A stretch of 64,000 bases of DNA. Origin: JAZDMK01 sp043800975 (GTDB lineage Bacteria > Bacteroidota > Bacteroidia > Bacteroidales > JAHJDW01). The position numbers and the translations under genes were made by a program. The notes under the pieces are model-generated. The model made no database searches, was not told the origin of the DNA, and saw only the letters and a program-made list of their open reading frames with translations. The DNA is taken from NCBI GenBank assembly GCA_043800975.1, contig JAZDMK010000006.1:1-64000 (forward strand), read 5' to 3'. Position 1 is the stretch's first letter, and every line of letters starts with the position of its first letter. Of the stretch, positions 6,939 through 16,700 are shown in pieces.

Positions 6939-9404
6939 TTACAGAACGAAGGTAAAACTGAAACGATAGGCCAGATTATTTTTTAAGTCCGGCAATGCAT
7001 ACGCACCATGACGCAGGTAGGTGCCAAAACCTAACCCGAGATAATTAACGCGAATCAAATTATTCAGTATAATTCCTGTTTCGTGATAACCGAGTGATGG
7101 TATCTGGAATTCTTGTCCGGTGTGTCTTTCCACATTCGTCATGTCGCCAAACATCATATTGTGTGCAATCAGAATGTCAGGACGGAAATGTTTTTTATTC
7201 ATCAGCAACCTTCCGAAGTTGTGAATGAAAAAGAGCGCTGCATAGCGATCACAGAAAAATTCATTCATGCGCATGGTTGTAAAAGAATTCGCAGGAAGAA
7301 TGGTCATAGGTCTGTACGAAGCAGGTGCATTATATAAATTGCACAGTGGCACGTCGCCTTCAACAAAACCGCCTTGTGCACGAAACATAGTGCGTCCGAA
7401 ATTTTTTAAGGTGAATGTTTTGTCAACAGATAAATCAAAACGATTGTATTCAAAACTTCCTGAAAATGCACCCAAATTCACAGGGAGCATATCACCAAGG
7501 CCCCGCGTATACTGTCCTGTAACAATTGGGAAACGTGTTCCCATCGAAAGGCGTGTGTTGAAATTATCCATGAATTCCTCACGCCATGCAAAGCGGAATC
7601 CTACCGAAAATTCGCTGAAAGAATAATTATTCAACATCACACTCACATTTTCATAGGGATAAATGTATTGGTAAGAATTTGTCACTGTTTTATCATTGTA
7701 TGCCAGTGAAGCGCGAAGCTTGAGACACTTCATCAGGTGTGACGAAACTGCAATTTCAGTGGACTGAATCTGATCCATATCATTGATCAGGTAATCTCTG
7801 TATGCACCGGAAGAAAAGGAAGAGGAGAAAAAGGATTCATCTGAAAAAGGAAATTTAATTTCACCTTTTTCAGTTACATCATTTTTGTATTTAAATGAAA
7901 ATCGTACATCGCGCGGCTTCCAAAGCCTTATCCATGCATCATATCCGTATTTGAAAGCTTTGTCTTTAAACCCATAACCATAAAAACCACCGATGGCAAA
8001 CCATTGCGAAAGTTTATTGTTGGTTTGAACATCCAGTGTTGTGCGAAAGCCTTCGTAATCGTTGCCTTCAAAAAGACGGATAATATCAATTTCAATTATC
8101 TTCCATGGAATTTTTCCAAGAATAAATGTTTCCATGTTTCGGAATCGTCGGTCAAAATTTTCTTTTTTCCCAACACTATCCATAAAATGATATGTATTTT
8201 GATCACGCTCATTCAGGCTATCGGTGCGGTATTGCTGCCAAAAGTCATCTTTCATTTTTGCTGCATTCGGATCAACAGAAAAGCTTGCCATGCCGAAGTT
8301 TTTCCGCGCCAGATTGCTGTCTATTACAATATCGTAGATGTAGGTTCGGCCCAGTGTTATTACGCTGCTGCCATTAATCTGCGCATTGTTGAAGGTCATG
8401 TCCGTATTCATCTGAACAGGAAACCAGTTTTTTCCGTCAACCCATTCATATTGCTGTTGTATCTTCAAGGTTGTGCCCGCCTGCGCTTCTGTTGGCTCCG
8501 CGATAACATTCTGAATTGCCCAGTTGTTCGTATTGATATAAAGCAGCCCTTTCAAGGCATCGAAATTTTTATTTTTCCGCGGGCGGAATGAAATGATGAA
8601 CACACTGTCGTTGCCGGAATAGAGCGTGTCTTCCAGAAGGAAAAAATACTTATTTGTACTGCCGGAACTGATCGGATTCAAATACGATTTATCACCCACT
8701 TTAATCAGTTCATCGTAAAAAGCGAACGATTGCATTTGCGATGCAAGTATTGTGAATGCAGGATTGTTAAACCCTGAAACACGCGATCCGATAACGGTTT
8801 CGCTGTTAAGCCCGGGCTTTCGATAAAGCCGCTGGCTGACAAATTCCATGATAAAAAAATCGGAAGAGTCTAAAAACTTAGTCAGCTTATGCAGTGAAGT
8901 ATCTTTGCTTCCTGCAATACTATCTGCTTTGCGGAGGTTTTTATTATCTGCTGTAAAAATTGTTTTGTTGTAGGAAGTGTATGAAAAACTTTTTTTCTGT
9001 AAGGGATCGTTACTGTTTCGGAAAGACACCGCATTTTCAATGATTCGGTGGGCTGGATTTTCTCCGGGAAAAATTTGAACTACGTTCAGTTCATATTGAG
9101 TAGATGTTAACTCAGCATTAATAAAAGCTGCATCTGATAAAGGAATACTCAGTGGGCTGTAGCCGACAAAACTAAATTTTATTTCTTTCGCCGAAACCGG
9201 AACCTGAATTGAAAAGCGTCCATCAAGATCGGAAGTAGTTCCCTGCCGGTTGTTTCCATACGTGATGCTGACAAATGGAAGTGGTTCGTGTGTGACGGCA
9301 TCAGTAACTTTGCCTTTTATCGTCTTGCTTTGCGCCAATGATAATAGCGGAATGCAAAAAAGCAGAAAGAAAAAGTTGGTATATAAAACACGTCTCATTT
9401 TCAT
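6939..9404 (-). CDS. DUF5686 outer-membrane protein with carboxypeptidase-like regulatory domain
   Basis: 821 aa. A signal peptide (RRVLYTNFFFLLFCIPLLSLAQ) is followed by a CarboxypepD-reg-like beta-sandwich (KTIKGKVTDAVTHEPLPFVSI...GTTSDLDGRFSI), then a long DUF5686 region rich in aromatic/polar alternation consistent with an outer-membrane barrel, ending RFSFTFVL with a terminal hydrophobic residue. The family is widespread in Bacteroidota; its function is not established, but TonB-receptor-like domain order suggests a surface role. Two adjacent ATGs (9404, 9398) are possible starts; the track-length start at 9455 would lengthen the region before the signal peptide. It is convergent with the cyanophycinase gene, 5 nt apart. 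Confidence 0.85.
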   Translation of the reverse strand: MKMRRVLYTNFFFLLFCIPLLSLAQSKTIKGKVTDAVTHEPLPFVSITYGNNRQGTTSDLDGRFSIQVPVSAKEIKFSFVGYSPLSIPLSDAAFINAELTSTQYELNVVQIFPGENPAHRIIENAVSFRNSNDPLQKKSFSYTSYNKTIFTADNKNLRKADSIAGSKDTSLHKLTKFLDSSDFFIMEFVSQRLYRKPGLNSETVIGSRVSGFNNPAFTILASQMQSFAFYDELIKVGDKSYLNPISSGSTNKYFFLLEDTLYSGNDSVFIISFRPRKNKNFDALKGLLYINTNNWAIQNVIAEPTEAQAGTTLKIQQQYEWVDGKNWFPVQMNTDMTFNNAQINGSSVITLGRTYIYDIVIDSNLARKNFGMASFSVDPNAAKMKDDFWQQYRTDSLNERDQNTYHFMDSVGKKENFDRRFRNMETFILGKIPWKIIEIDIIRLFEGNDYEGFRTTLDVQTNNKLSQWFAIGGFYGYGFKDKAFKYGYDAWIRLWKPRDVRFSFKYKNDVTEKGEIKFPFSDESFFSSSFSSGAYRDYLINDMDQIQSTEIAVSSHLMKCLKLRASLAYNDKTVTNSYQYIYPYENVSVMLNNYSFSEFSVGFRFAWREEFMDNFNTRLSMGTRFPIVTGQYTRGLGDMLPVNLGAFSGSFEYNRFDLSVDKTFTLKNFGRTMFRAQGGFVEGDVPLCNLYNAPASYRPMTILPANSFTTMRMNEFFCDRYAALFFIHNFGRLLMNKKHFRPDILIAHNMMFGDMTNVERHTGQEFQIPSLGYHETGIILNNLIRVNYLGLGFGTYLRHGAYALPDLKNNLAYRFSFTFVL

Positions 9405-9487
9405 AAATTGAATCGGCAATTTACATTTTTTTAAGATTTCATGATAAGTGTACACAGATTGAACGACGGTGAATTGGAGATTCTTAT

Positions 9488-9495
9488 TATTTTTG
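9488..9495 (+). promoter_or_regulatory. -7 box (TATTTTTG) before small basic ORF
   Basis: TATTTTTG matches TAnnTTTG and lies 21 nt before the ATG at 9517. AGGGA directly precedes the ATG. This favours the 55-aa product over the longer 71-codon ORF that starts upstream of the box. Confidence 0.4.
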
Positions 9496-9516
9496 CATGC
9501 GTTTTTTTATCAGGGA

Positions 9517-9684
9517 ATGGAAAAGAAGAAAATTATAAAGATCCGGTTTAACAAAAATCAAAAGAACAAGGCTCGAAGGCGATCAAGCAGGGAGCTTGAG
9601 AAGGATTTACCATTGCATTCAGTAGCCTATAAAAACAGAAAAAAATATGACCGGAAGAAAAAACATAAAGCGAAAGAAGAATAA
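9517..9684 (+). CDS. Small highly basic protein (55 aa)
   Basis: 55 aa, strongly Lys/Arg rich (MEKKKIIKIRFNKNQKNKAR at the start, RKKYDRKKKHKAKEE at the end), with no hydrophobic segment and no Cys. Such composition suggests nucleic-acid or ribosome binding, but no family is recognised. Support for a real gene: a -7 box at 9488-9495, an AGGGA before the ATG and a strong terminator directly after the stop (9688-9712). It sits alone between the divergent DUF5686 gene and a tRNA on the other strand. Confidence 0.55.
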   Translation: MEKKKIIKIRFNKNQKNKARRRSSRELEKDLPLHSVAYKNRKKYDRKKKHKAKEE

Positions 9685-9686
9685 AC

Positions 9687-9713
9687 AAAAAAAGCCCTGA
9701 ATGGGCTTTTTTG
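9687..9713. terminator. Bidirectional rho-independent terminator
   Basis: Perfect 10-bp stem AAAAAAGCCC/GGGCTTTTTT (9688-9697 and 9703-9712) with a 5-nt loop. It has a T-tract on either strand and serves both the small basic ORF (plus) and the tRNA-Gln (minus) that ends at 9714. Confidence 0.85.
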
Positions 9714-9786
9714 TTGACCGACCAAGGCTCGAACTTGGACTCTTCTGAACCAAAATCAGACGTGTTGCCAGTTACACCATCGGTCA
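9714..9786 (-). tRNA. tRNA-Gln (anticodon UUG)
   Basis: 73 nt on the minus strand. The acceptor stem TGACCGA pairs with TCGGTCA and the discriminator is A. The D-arm is GTGTAACTGGCAACAC-like, the anticodon stem TCTGA/TCAGA encloses the loop TTTTGGT with TTG at 34-36, and the T-arm is CCAAG/TTCGAGC/CTTGG. No CCA is encoded. It is followed by the shared terminator. Confidence 0.95.
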
Positions 9787-9877
9787 ATAAGTCGGCAAAT
9801 ATAGCAAATTTAAAAAAACAACAAATTTTTCAGGCTCAAAAATTATTTCTAATTTCACACCCTCAAATAAAAAGCAT

Positions 9878-12800
9878 ATGATGAGTTACAAGCGAATTAA
9901 TAACGTGGCAGGATGGGCAGCTTTTGCAGTAGCCCTGATCGTTTACACACTGACGCTAGAACCTACAGCCAGTTGGTGGGATTGTGGAGAGTTCATATTA
10001 TCGTCCTATAAATTAGAAGTAGGCCATCCTCCTGGCAATGCATTGTTTATCCTGTTGGGTCGCTTTTTTACACTTTTTGCAGGCGGTAATATTCAACTTG
10101 TTTCTGTTATGGTGAACTTCATGTCGGCGCTGATGAGTGCCTTCACTATATTATTCCTTTTTTGGACCATAACGGCTTTTGCCAGAAAAATTGTTGGTCA
10201 GAAAGAAGAAGAGTTAAATCAAAATTCACTCTGGAAAATTATCGGAAGCGGGCTTGTGGGTGCACTGGCATTCACATTCAGCGATTCGTTCTGGTTTTCA
10301 GCTGTTGAAGGTGAAGTTTACGCCAGCTCATCATTCTTTACTGCTATCGTGTTCTGGGCGATCCTTAAGTGGGAAAACGTTGCAGATGATCCAAAAGCAA
10401 TACGCTGGCTGATACTGATTGCTTACCTTATGGGTTTGTCAATCAATATTCACTTGCTGAATATCCTTACCATTCCTGCTATTGCGTTTGTTTATTATTT
10501 TAAGAAATACAAACCTACTACGAAAGGTGTTATCTACACTTCGATCATTTCTATGGGGATGGTGCTTATAGTGCAGTATGGAATCGTGGGCGGGTTGATT
10601 AAATTTGCCAGTAAATTCGACCTTTTCTTTGTCAATAGCATGGGAATGGGATTTGGCTCCGGTGTAATTTTCTTTACATTGCTGGTTGTTGGAATAACAG
10701 TGTTCGGAATTTATCGTACGATTAAAAAAGGTGCTGTTCTCTGGAATACTTTCTGGCTTTGTTTTGCATTTATCGTTATCGGTTATTCTTCATTTGTCGT
10801 TGTTGTTATTCGTGCGCAAGCCAATACACCCATAAACGAAAATGATCCAAGCAATGTGTTTGCATTTCTTTCGTATGTTAACCGTGAGCAATATGGCGAC
10901 AGGCCTTTGTTTTATGGTCCAAACTACAATGCTGAAATTATTAAAAGTGAAAAGGGAGCTTCGATATACGCAGTTGGAAAAGACAAATATGATGAAGTAA
11001 GTTATAAACCCGAATACAAATATGATCCGAAGGCATGCACTGTGTTTCCGCGTATGTACAGTACAGAATCGCATCATATAGCAGCTTACAAATCTTGGGC
11101 TGGCATAAAAGGTGAGGCTACTCCAACATTTTCGCAAAACCTGAAATACTTTTTCGCATATCAAATGAACCATATGTATTTCCGGTATTTTATGTGGAAT
11201 TTTGCAGGGCGGCAAAACGATATCCAGGGCCATGGAAGCGTATCGGAAGGTAACTGGATCACAGGAATCCCTTTTCTGGATGGCATACGTAATGGTTCGC
11301 AAGATAGTTTATCAGATAGCCAGATGAACAATAAGGCTAGGAACACTTTCTTCATGCTGCCATTTTTACTTGGTATGATTGGGATGTTTTTCCAGTTTTC
11401 AAGAAAAAATAAAGATGCATGGGCAGTCATGCTGTTCTTCATTATGACGGGTGCAGCTATTGTTGTTTATCTGAATCAATATCCCTATCAGCCCCGTGAA
11501 CGTGATTATGCATTTGCCGGATCTTTTTATGGATTTGCAATCTGGATAGGACTTGGCGTAATGTCGCTCGCAGATTTTTTACAAAAGAAAAAAGAATCTT
11601 TTATTACAACACTTGCTGTAATTGGTGGTACAATGATTCTGGTTCCCGGTATCATGGCGGCACAGGGATGGGATGATCACGATCGATCAAATAAATATAC
11701 TTCACGTGATTTTGCTGCAAATTATTTAATGTCGTGTAAGCCTAATGCAATTCTGGTTACGAACGGTGATAATGACACATTCCCGCTTTGGTACTGCCAG
11801 GAAGTGGAAGGAATTCGTACAGATGTGCGTGTAATAAATATGGAGCTTGCCAGTGGCGACTGGTACATCAAGCAGTTTGTAAACAGATTGTATGATTCTC
11901 CACCGGTTGAATTGACCATTCCGGTTGAAGATTACCGCACAGGAACAAACGATTATGTTCCTATCTATGTTGATGAAGGCACAGACCCGGTGATGGAGCT
12001 GAAAGATGTTTTGAAATTTATTGCAAGCAAGGATCCGGATAAAAAAGTTCGTATGGACGATGGCCGTTCGATGAGTTTCATTCCCTGCAAGTCGTTCCGC
12101 ATGACAGTGGATTCAGCAACTGTACTGAAAAATGGAATTGTTCCCAAAGAATTTGCCAATAAAATTCAAAAGGTGATGGAATGGAAAACGGGCAGGCAGT
12201 ACATTTATAAGAACGACCTGGTTATTATGGATATTATTGCCAGCAACTTTGGAAAACGTCCGATTTATTTTGTAGCTCCCAGCAGTATTAGTCATATTGT
12301 GAATGTTGAACCGTATTTCCAACTGGAAGGTTTTGCTTCGCAGATTGTTCCCATGCAACTCGATACAAACAGAAAAGTGGATAATATCAATACTGAAGCG
12401 ATGTATGATAATATCATGAACAAATTTAAATGGGGCAATGTAAATAATCCAAACAATTACCTGGATCCTGAAACACGTCGTATGTGTTATAGTGTTCGTA
12501 TTGCTTTCGGAAGGCTTTCATCCGCATTGGTTTTAGAGGGCAAAAAGGATAAAGCAATAAAAGTTTGTGACCGTTGCATCGAAGTTACTCCAGATGCAGC
12601 AGTTCCCTATGATCTTTATCTGTTGCCTGTTGTAGAAAATTATTATGCCTGTAATGCCAATGATAAAGCCAATGCGATCATAAAACGCATGGTGGATATC
12701 GCAGAAAATGAAATGAATTATTACTTCTCGTTAGGAAAAAAACACTTCACAGATATCCAGGAAGATGCACAACGCAATATGGCAGTTATTCAGCGATGCA

Positions 12801-12892
12801 TGGACCTTACTCAAAGATACAAGCAAACAGAACTGAATAAAAATATTACATCACGCTTTAACCGTCTGGCGCAAATGTATCAGGCTTCATAA
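9878..12892 (+). CDS. DUF2723/GT117 membrane glycosyltransferase, first copy
   Basis: 1004 aa. The N-terminal half has about ten or more hydrophobic segments. The first periplasmic loop carries the family hallmark SWWDCGEFILSSYKLEVGHPPG, where acidic residues resemble the catalytic loop of GT-C enzymes. DUF2723 is now grouped as GT117 and includes human TMEM260, a protein O-mannosyltransferase. Inference: this protein transfers a lipid-linked sugar to exported proteins. A soluble C-terminal half (from ~600, beginning AAQGWDDHDRSNKYTSRDFA) ends in helical TPR-like sequence. Two ATGs are adjacent (9878, 9881). A homologue follows in tandem, separated by a terminator. Confidence 0.85.
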   Translation: MMSYKRINNVAGWAAFAVALIVYTLTLEPTASWWDCGEFILSSYKLEVGHPPGNALFILLGRFFTLFAGGNIQLVSVMVNFMSALMSAFTILFLFWTITAFARKIVGQKEEELNQNSLWKIIGSGLVGALAFTFSDSFWFSAVEGEVYASSSFFTAIVFWAILKWENVADDPKAIRWLILIAYLMGLSINIHLLNILTIPAIAFVYYFKKYKPTTKGVIYTSIISMGMVLIVQYGIVGGLIKFASKFDLFFVNSMGMGFGSGVIFFTLLVVGITVFGIYRTIKKGAVLWNTFWLCFAFIVIGYSSFVVVVIRAQANTPINENDPSNVFAFLSYVNREQYGDRPLFYGPNYNAEIIKSEKGASIYAVGKDKYDEVSYKPEYKYDPKACTVFPRMYSTESHHIAAYKSWAGIKGEATPTFSQNLKYFFAYQMNHMYFRYFMWNFAGRQNDIQGHGSVSEGNWITGIPFLDGIRNGSQDSLSDSQMNNKARNTFFMLPFLLGMIGMFFQFSRKNKDAWAVMLFFIMTGAAIVVYLNQYPYQPRERDYAFAGSFYGFAIWIGLGVMSLADFLQKKKESFITTLAVIGGTMILVPGIMAAQGWDDHDRSNKYTSRDFAANYLMSCKPNAILVTNGDNDTFPLWYCQEVEGIRTDVRVINMELASGDWYIKQFVNRLYDSPPVELTIPVEDYRTGTNDYVPIYVDEGTDPVMELKDVLKFIASKDPDKKVRMDDGRSMSFIPCKSFRMTVDSATVLKNGIVPKEFANKIQKVMEWKTGRQYIYKNDLVIMDIIASNFGKRPIYFVAPSSISHIVNVEPYFQLEGFASQIVPMQLDTNRKVDNINTEAMYDNIMNKFKWGNVNNPNNYLDPETRRMCYSVRIAFGRLSSALVLEGKKDKAIKVCDRCIEVTPDAAVPYDLYLLPVVENYYACNANDKANAIIKRMVDIAENEMNYYFSLGKKHFTDIQEDAQRNMAVIQRCMDLTQRYKQTELNKNITSRFNRLAQMYQAS

Positions 12893-12904
12893 AAAAAGTT
12901 AATT

Positions 12905-12950
12905 TATTGAAAAAGGCAGGCTCGCATTTGTGAGCCTGCCTTTTGTTTTT
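12905..12950 (+). terminator. Rho-independent terminator after first GT117 gene
   Basis: Perfect 13-bp stem AAAAGGCAGGCTC/GAGCCTGCCTTTT (12911-12923 and 12932-12944) with an 8-nt loop and following T-rich sequence. It implies the second GT117 gene has its own promoter; a near-match -7 (TATTTTCG) lies at 12972-12979. Confidence 0.9.
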
Positions 12951-12998
12951 TATACAAGTAAAAAGTTTTTGTATTTTCGTTCTGCGAATTATTTCATT

Positions 12999-15900
12999 AT
13001 GAAACAATACAAACTATTAAACAATCTTACCGGATGGGCTGTATTTGCCATTTCCAGTATTGTGTACATCTTAACCTGTGAGCCTACAGCCAGCTTCTGG
13101 GATTGCGGTGAGTATATCTCCTGTGCATATAAACTCGAAGTAGGGCATCCGCCTGGTGCGCCTACCTTTCTCCTGCTTGGTAGATTCTTTACACTTTTTG
13201 CAGGTGACGTTTCCAATGTTGCATTCTCTATTAATGTGATGTCGGCCTTAGCCAGTGGATTTACAATTTTGTTTTTATTCTGGACCATTACTGCTCTTGC
13301 CAGAAAATTATTTCTTTCAGGAAAAGAATACCCGCTTTCTTCAATTCTTAGTGTGCTAGGCGCTGGTATTGTTGGAGCTTTGGCGTATACATTCACGGAT
13401 TCTTTTTGGTTTTCAGCTGTGGAGGGTGAAGTGTATGCAACTTCGGCATTCTTTACTGCTATTGTATTCTGGGCGATACTGAAATGGGAAACCGAATCAG
13501 ATGATCCGCACTCTGTTCGCTGGTTATTCCTTATTGCTTTGCTGGTAGGCCTTTCCGTTGGTGTTCACTTATTGAATCTGCTTACAATTCCGGCCATGGC
13601 TTTCATTGTTTATTTTAAAAAATACAAGTTTTCAATAAAAGGCCTGCTGATAACAGGTGGAACATCTTTGTTTATCCTATGGTTGATTATGAGTGTGATC
13701 ATTCCACAGGTTGTTAATCTTTTTGCAAAATCAGAATTGATGTTTGTTAACGGAATGGGCCTGGGGTTTAATTCCGGGTCTATCATTTTTGCCATCGTTC
13801 TGATAGGCGCTATAATATTAACATTGCGCTATTCCATCCGGAAGAAGAAAATGATGCTGAATACAATTATGCTTTGTTTTACTTTTTTATTGTTAGGATA
13901 CTCCACTTTTCTGGTTGTAATTATTCGCTCTGATGCTGGTACACCCATCAATGAAAACAAACCCAATAATCCGATCAGTTTACTTTCTTATTTGAATCGT
14001 GAGCAATACGGCGACTGGCCTATATCATACGGGCAGTATTATTGTGCCCCGGTCGATCCAAAGAAACCCTATCTGGATGGAAATCCTATTTACGAACGTG
14101 ATTACAAAACGGGAAAATATGTGATCACCGATTCAAAGAAAAGATCAATTCCAAATTTTGATTCACGTTTTTGTACTTTCTTTCCACGTATGTGGGATTC
14201 CAAACCAGAGCACATTAAAGAGTATAAAAAGTGGGGAAAGATAATTGGAGAAACAGTGGCAGGTAGCAGCATTGTAAAGCCAACTTTTACAGAAAACATG
14301 CGTTATTTTTTCCGCTATCAGCTAGGATGGATGTATTGGCGGTATTTTGCCTGGAATTTTATTGGAAGGCAAAACGATCTTCAGGGTCATGGAAATAATA
14401 TGGAAGGAAACTGGGCCAGTGGAATTGCTGCTTTTGATGAAGGAAGGCTTGGCCCCGAAAACTCAGTGCCACCAGCCTATGCAAATAACCCCGCTACCAA
14501 TCATTATTATTTTCTTCCTTTTATTTTAGGATTGATTGGAATGATTTTCCATTTTAGAAAAAGATGGAAAGATGGTTTGGTTGTAGCCTTGCTGTTTCTG
14601 CTTACGGGTATTGCCATTGTGATTTATTTGAATCAGTACCCGCTTCAGCCACGCGAGCGTGATTACGCATTCGCAGGATCCTTTTACGCCTATGCCATTT
14701 GGATTGGATTGGGTGTACTTGCTATTATTAATCTCCTGAAAAAATATCTGGCTGAAAAATGGGCAGCCATTTCTGTTACTATTGCATGCTTTATTCTTGT
14801 TCCGGGAATACTTGCTTCCCAAAATTGGAATGACCATGATCGTTCAGGACGTTATACTTCTCGCGACTTTGCTTCCAACTACCTTAACTCCTGTGCGCCA
14901 AATGCCATACTTTTTACGAATGGTGATAATGATACATTCCCGCTTTGGTATGCTCAGGAAGTGGAAGGAATCCGTACGGATGTGCGTGTAATCAACCTTA
15001 GTTTGCTTAATACTGACTGGTACATTGATCAGATGAAAATGAAACAATACCTTTCAGAACCCTTGCCCATCAAGATGCAGCACGAGCAATACAGAATGGG
15101 AACGCGCGATTATCTGCCTATTATGAAAGATACCGGGGCTGTTTTTTCGGATTTAAAAACAATGATGAATTTTGCATTGAACGATGAAAACCGAAGAAAT
15201 ACAAATAATGGTCTGATTAATTATTTCCCTACAACAAAATTCAGTATCCCTGTGGATTCAGCGACTGTAGTGAACAACGGTACTGTAAAAGCAAACCAGA
15301 GAAACCGAATTGTAAAAAGATTGGAATGGGATTACAATCAAAGTTATGTTCAGAAAAACGCATTGTGCCTGCTCGATATTCTCGCTAATAATAATTGGAA
15401 GCGTCCGATTTATTTTTCTATGACAACCGGTGCAGATAGTTATTATGGTTTGGAAAATTACTTCCAGCTGGAAGGTCTGGCGTATCGTCTTGTGCCAATT
15501 ACAAAAGTGAACGCAGGAGACGGACAGATAGGAATGATCGATGGTGAAATTCTTTATGAGAATATCATGAAGAAATTTAAATGGGGCAACATCGAAAAAC
15601 CCGGCGTGTATATGGATGAAACCAACGCTAACATGGCTATGAATTTCCGCTCATTGTTCGCAAGGCTTGCAGGAGCATTGACCCGTGAAGGAAAAACCAA
15701 AAAATCACTGGAAGTGTTGGAATTTTGTGAAAAAATTATTCCTGATTCAAAATTTCCTCACAGCTATTTCTCCTTGTCTCTCTGTAATGCCTACTATCAG
15801 GCAGGCGCAGTAAGCAAAGGAAGTGAACTCGCAAAAAAGATTTATACAATTTGTCAGTTAGAGCTGGAATATTTCTTTGCATTAAAACCATCGTTGCGCG

Positions 15901-16046
15901 TTATTGCTGATACGGAGATACAAAGAGCGTTGTATGTTACAAAAACGCTCATGGAGATTGCAACCTATGCGAAGCAGGAAAAAATTAAAAGTGATACGGA
16001 ACAACTGTTGAAGAAATATTACGGGCAGTATACACCCGGTGGCTGA
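12999..16046 (+). CDS. DUF2723/GT117 membrane glycosyltransferase, second copy
   Basis: 1015 aa from the ATG at 12999; the upstream ORF start at 12930 lies inside the terminator and is rejected. It is a clear paralogue of the preceding gene over the full length: TASFWDCGEYISCAYKLEVG against TASWWDCGEFILSSYKLEVG, and shared NREQYGDWP, NQYPLQPRERDYAFAGSF and TNGDNDTFPLWYAQEVEGIRTD. Differences lie mainly in the loop after NREQYGD, where copy two has a longer insert, and in the C-terminal part. Two diverged tandem copies suggest sequential or substrate-specific glycosyl transfer at the inner membrane. The next gene (deacetylase) begins 15 nt after the stop. Confidence 0.85.
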   Translation: MKQYKLLNNLTGWAVFAISSIVYILTCEPTASFWDCGEYISCAYKLEVGHPPGAPTFLLLGRFFTLFAGDVSNVAFSINVMSALASGFTILFLFWTITALARKLFLSGKEYPLSSILSVLGAGIVGALAYTFTDSFWFSAVEGEVYATSAFFTAIVFWAILKWETESDDPHSVRWLFLIALLVGLSVGVHLLNLLTIPAMAFIVYFKKYKFSIKGLLITGGTSLFILWLIMSVIIPQVVNLFAKSELMFVNGMGLGFNSGSIIFAIVLIGAIILTLRYSIRKKKMMLNTIMLCFTFLLLGYSTFLVVIIRSDAGTPINENKPNNPISLLSYLNREQYGDWPISYGQYYCAPVDPKKPYLDGNPIYERDYKTGKYVITDSKKRSIPNFDSRFCTFFPRMWDSKPEHIKEYKKWGKIIGETVAGSSIVKPTFTENMRYFFRYQLGWMYWRYFAWNFIGRQNDLQGHGNNMEGNWASGIAAFDEGRLGPENSVPPAYANNPATNHYYFLPFILGLIGMIFHFRKRWKDGLVVALLFLLTGIAIVIYLNQYPLQPRERDYAFAGSFYAYAIWIGLGVLAIINLLKKYLAEKWAAISVTIACFILVPGILASQNWNDHDRSGRYTSRDFASNYLNSCAPNAILFTNGDNDTFPLWYAQEVEGIRTDVRVINLSLLNTDWYIDQMKMKQYLSEPLPIKMQHEQYRMGTRDYLPIMKDTGAVFSDLKTMMNFALNDENRRNTNNGLINYFPTTKFSIPVDSATVVNNGTVKANQRNRIVKRLEWDYNQSYVQKNALCLLDILANNNWKRPIYFSMTTGADSYYGLENYFQLEGLAYRLVPITKVNAGDGQIGMIDGEILYENIMKKFKWGNIEKPGVYMDETNANMAMNFRSLFARLAGALTREGKTKKSLEVLEFCEKIIPDSKFPHSYFSLSLCNAYYQAGAVSKGSELAKKIYTICQLELEYFFALKPSLRVIADTEIQRALYVTKTLMEIATYAKQEKIKSDTEQLLKKYYGQYTPGG

Positions 16047-16061
16047 TTTTTAATTTACTAA

Positions 16062-16697
16062 ATGACATTAGTTAAACCGCCTTGTTTTGTAAGGTTGCTG
16101 ACGCAACGATACATTAAGTGGAGTATTCCAACGAATAAACCCATTCTGTATCTTACGTTTGACGATGGTCCCCATCCGGAGGTAACACCTGCAGTTCTCG
16201 AAATTCTGAATCAGTTTCAGGTGAAGTCAACTTTTTTCTGTATAGGTAAAAATGTCGAGGAAAACATTTCTGTTTTTGAAAATTTAAAGAAGCAAGGCCA
16301 TGCTGTGGGAAATCATACCTATTCACATATGAATGGCTGGAATGTTTCAAGCGAGGAATATTGTAAAGATATCGAACGTTGTTCCTCTGTTTTTCAATCT
16401 CGTTTGTTTCGTCCGCCCTATGGACGAATCAGAAGAAAACAAGCCATTCAGCTTTCAAAGCAATTTGAAATTATTGGCTGGTCAGTATTAAGCAGGGATT
16501 ATGATCAGCGTGAATCAAAAGAAAGCTGTGCAAAAAATGTAACAAAGGCAATGAAGAGCGGCTCTGTTATTGTTTTTCATGATAGTATGAAAGCAAAAGA
16601 AAATGTATTGGGTGCATTGCCATTATTTCTGAAGGCTTCGATTGATAAAGGATATCGCTTTGAGACTCTGGAAAATGAAATTAATGGAAAGAAATAG
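16062..16697 (+). CDS. Polysaccharide deacetylase (NodB-fold, CE4)
   Basis: 211 aa, a minimal NodB domain. CE4 motifs in order: TFDDGPHPE (~33), HTYSH (~84, metal-binding histidines), RPPYGR (~120), GWSVLSRDYD and IVFHDS near the end. These metal-dependent enzymes remove N-acetyl groups from glycans such as chitooligosaccharides or peptidoglycan. There is no clear signal peptide, so the protein may be cytosolic or membrane-associated through its N-terminus. It lies 15 nt downstream of the second GT117 gene on the same strand, so it may belong to the same glycan transcription unit. Confidence 0.9.
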   Translation: MTLVKPPCFVRLLTQRYIKWSIPTNKPILYLTFDDGPHPEVTPAVLEILNQFQVKSTFFCIGKNVEENISVFENLKKQGHAVGNHTYSHMNGWNVSSEEYCKDIERCSSVFQSRLFRPPYGRIRRKQAIQLSKQFEIIGWSVLSRDYDQRESKESCAKNVTKAMKSGSVIVFHDSMKAKENVLGALPLFLKASIDKGYRFETLENEINGKK

Positions 16698-16700
16698 TAT

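Noticed and set aside
12930..12998. Longer N-terminus of second GT117 protein
   Set aside because: The region is the terminator and promoter of the gene; translation from there would start inside the hairpin.
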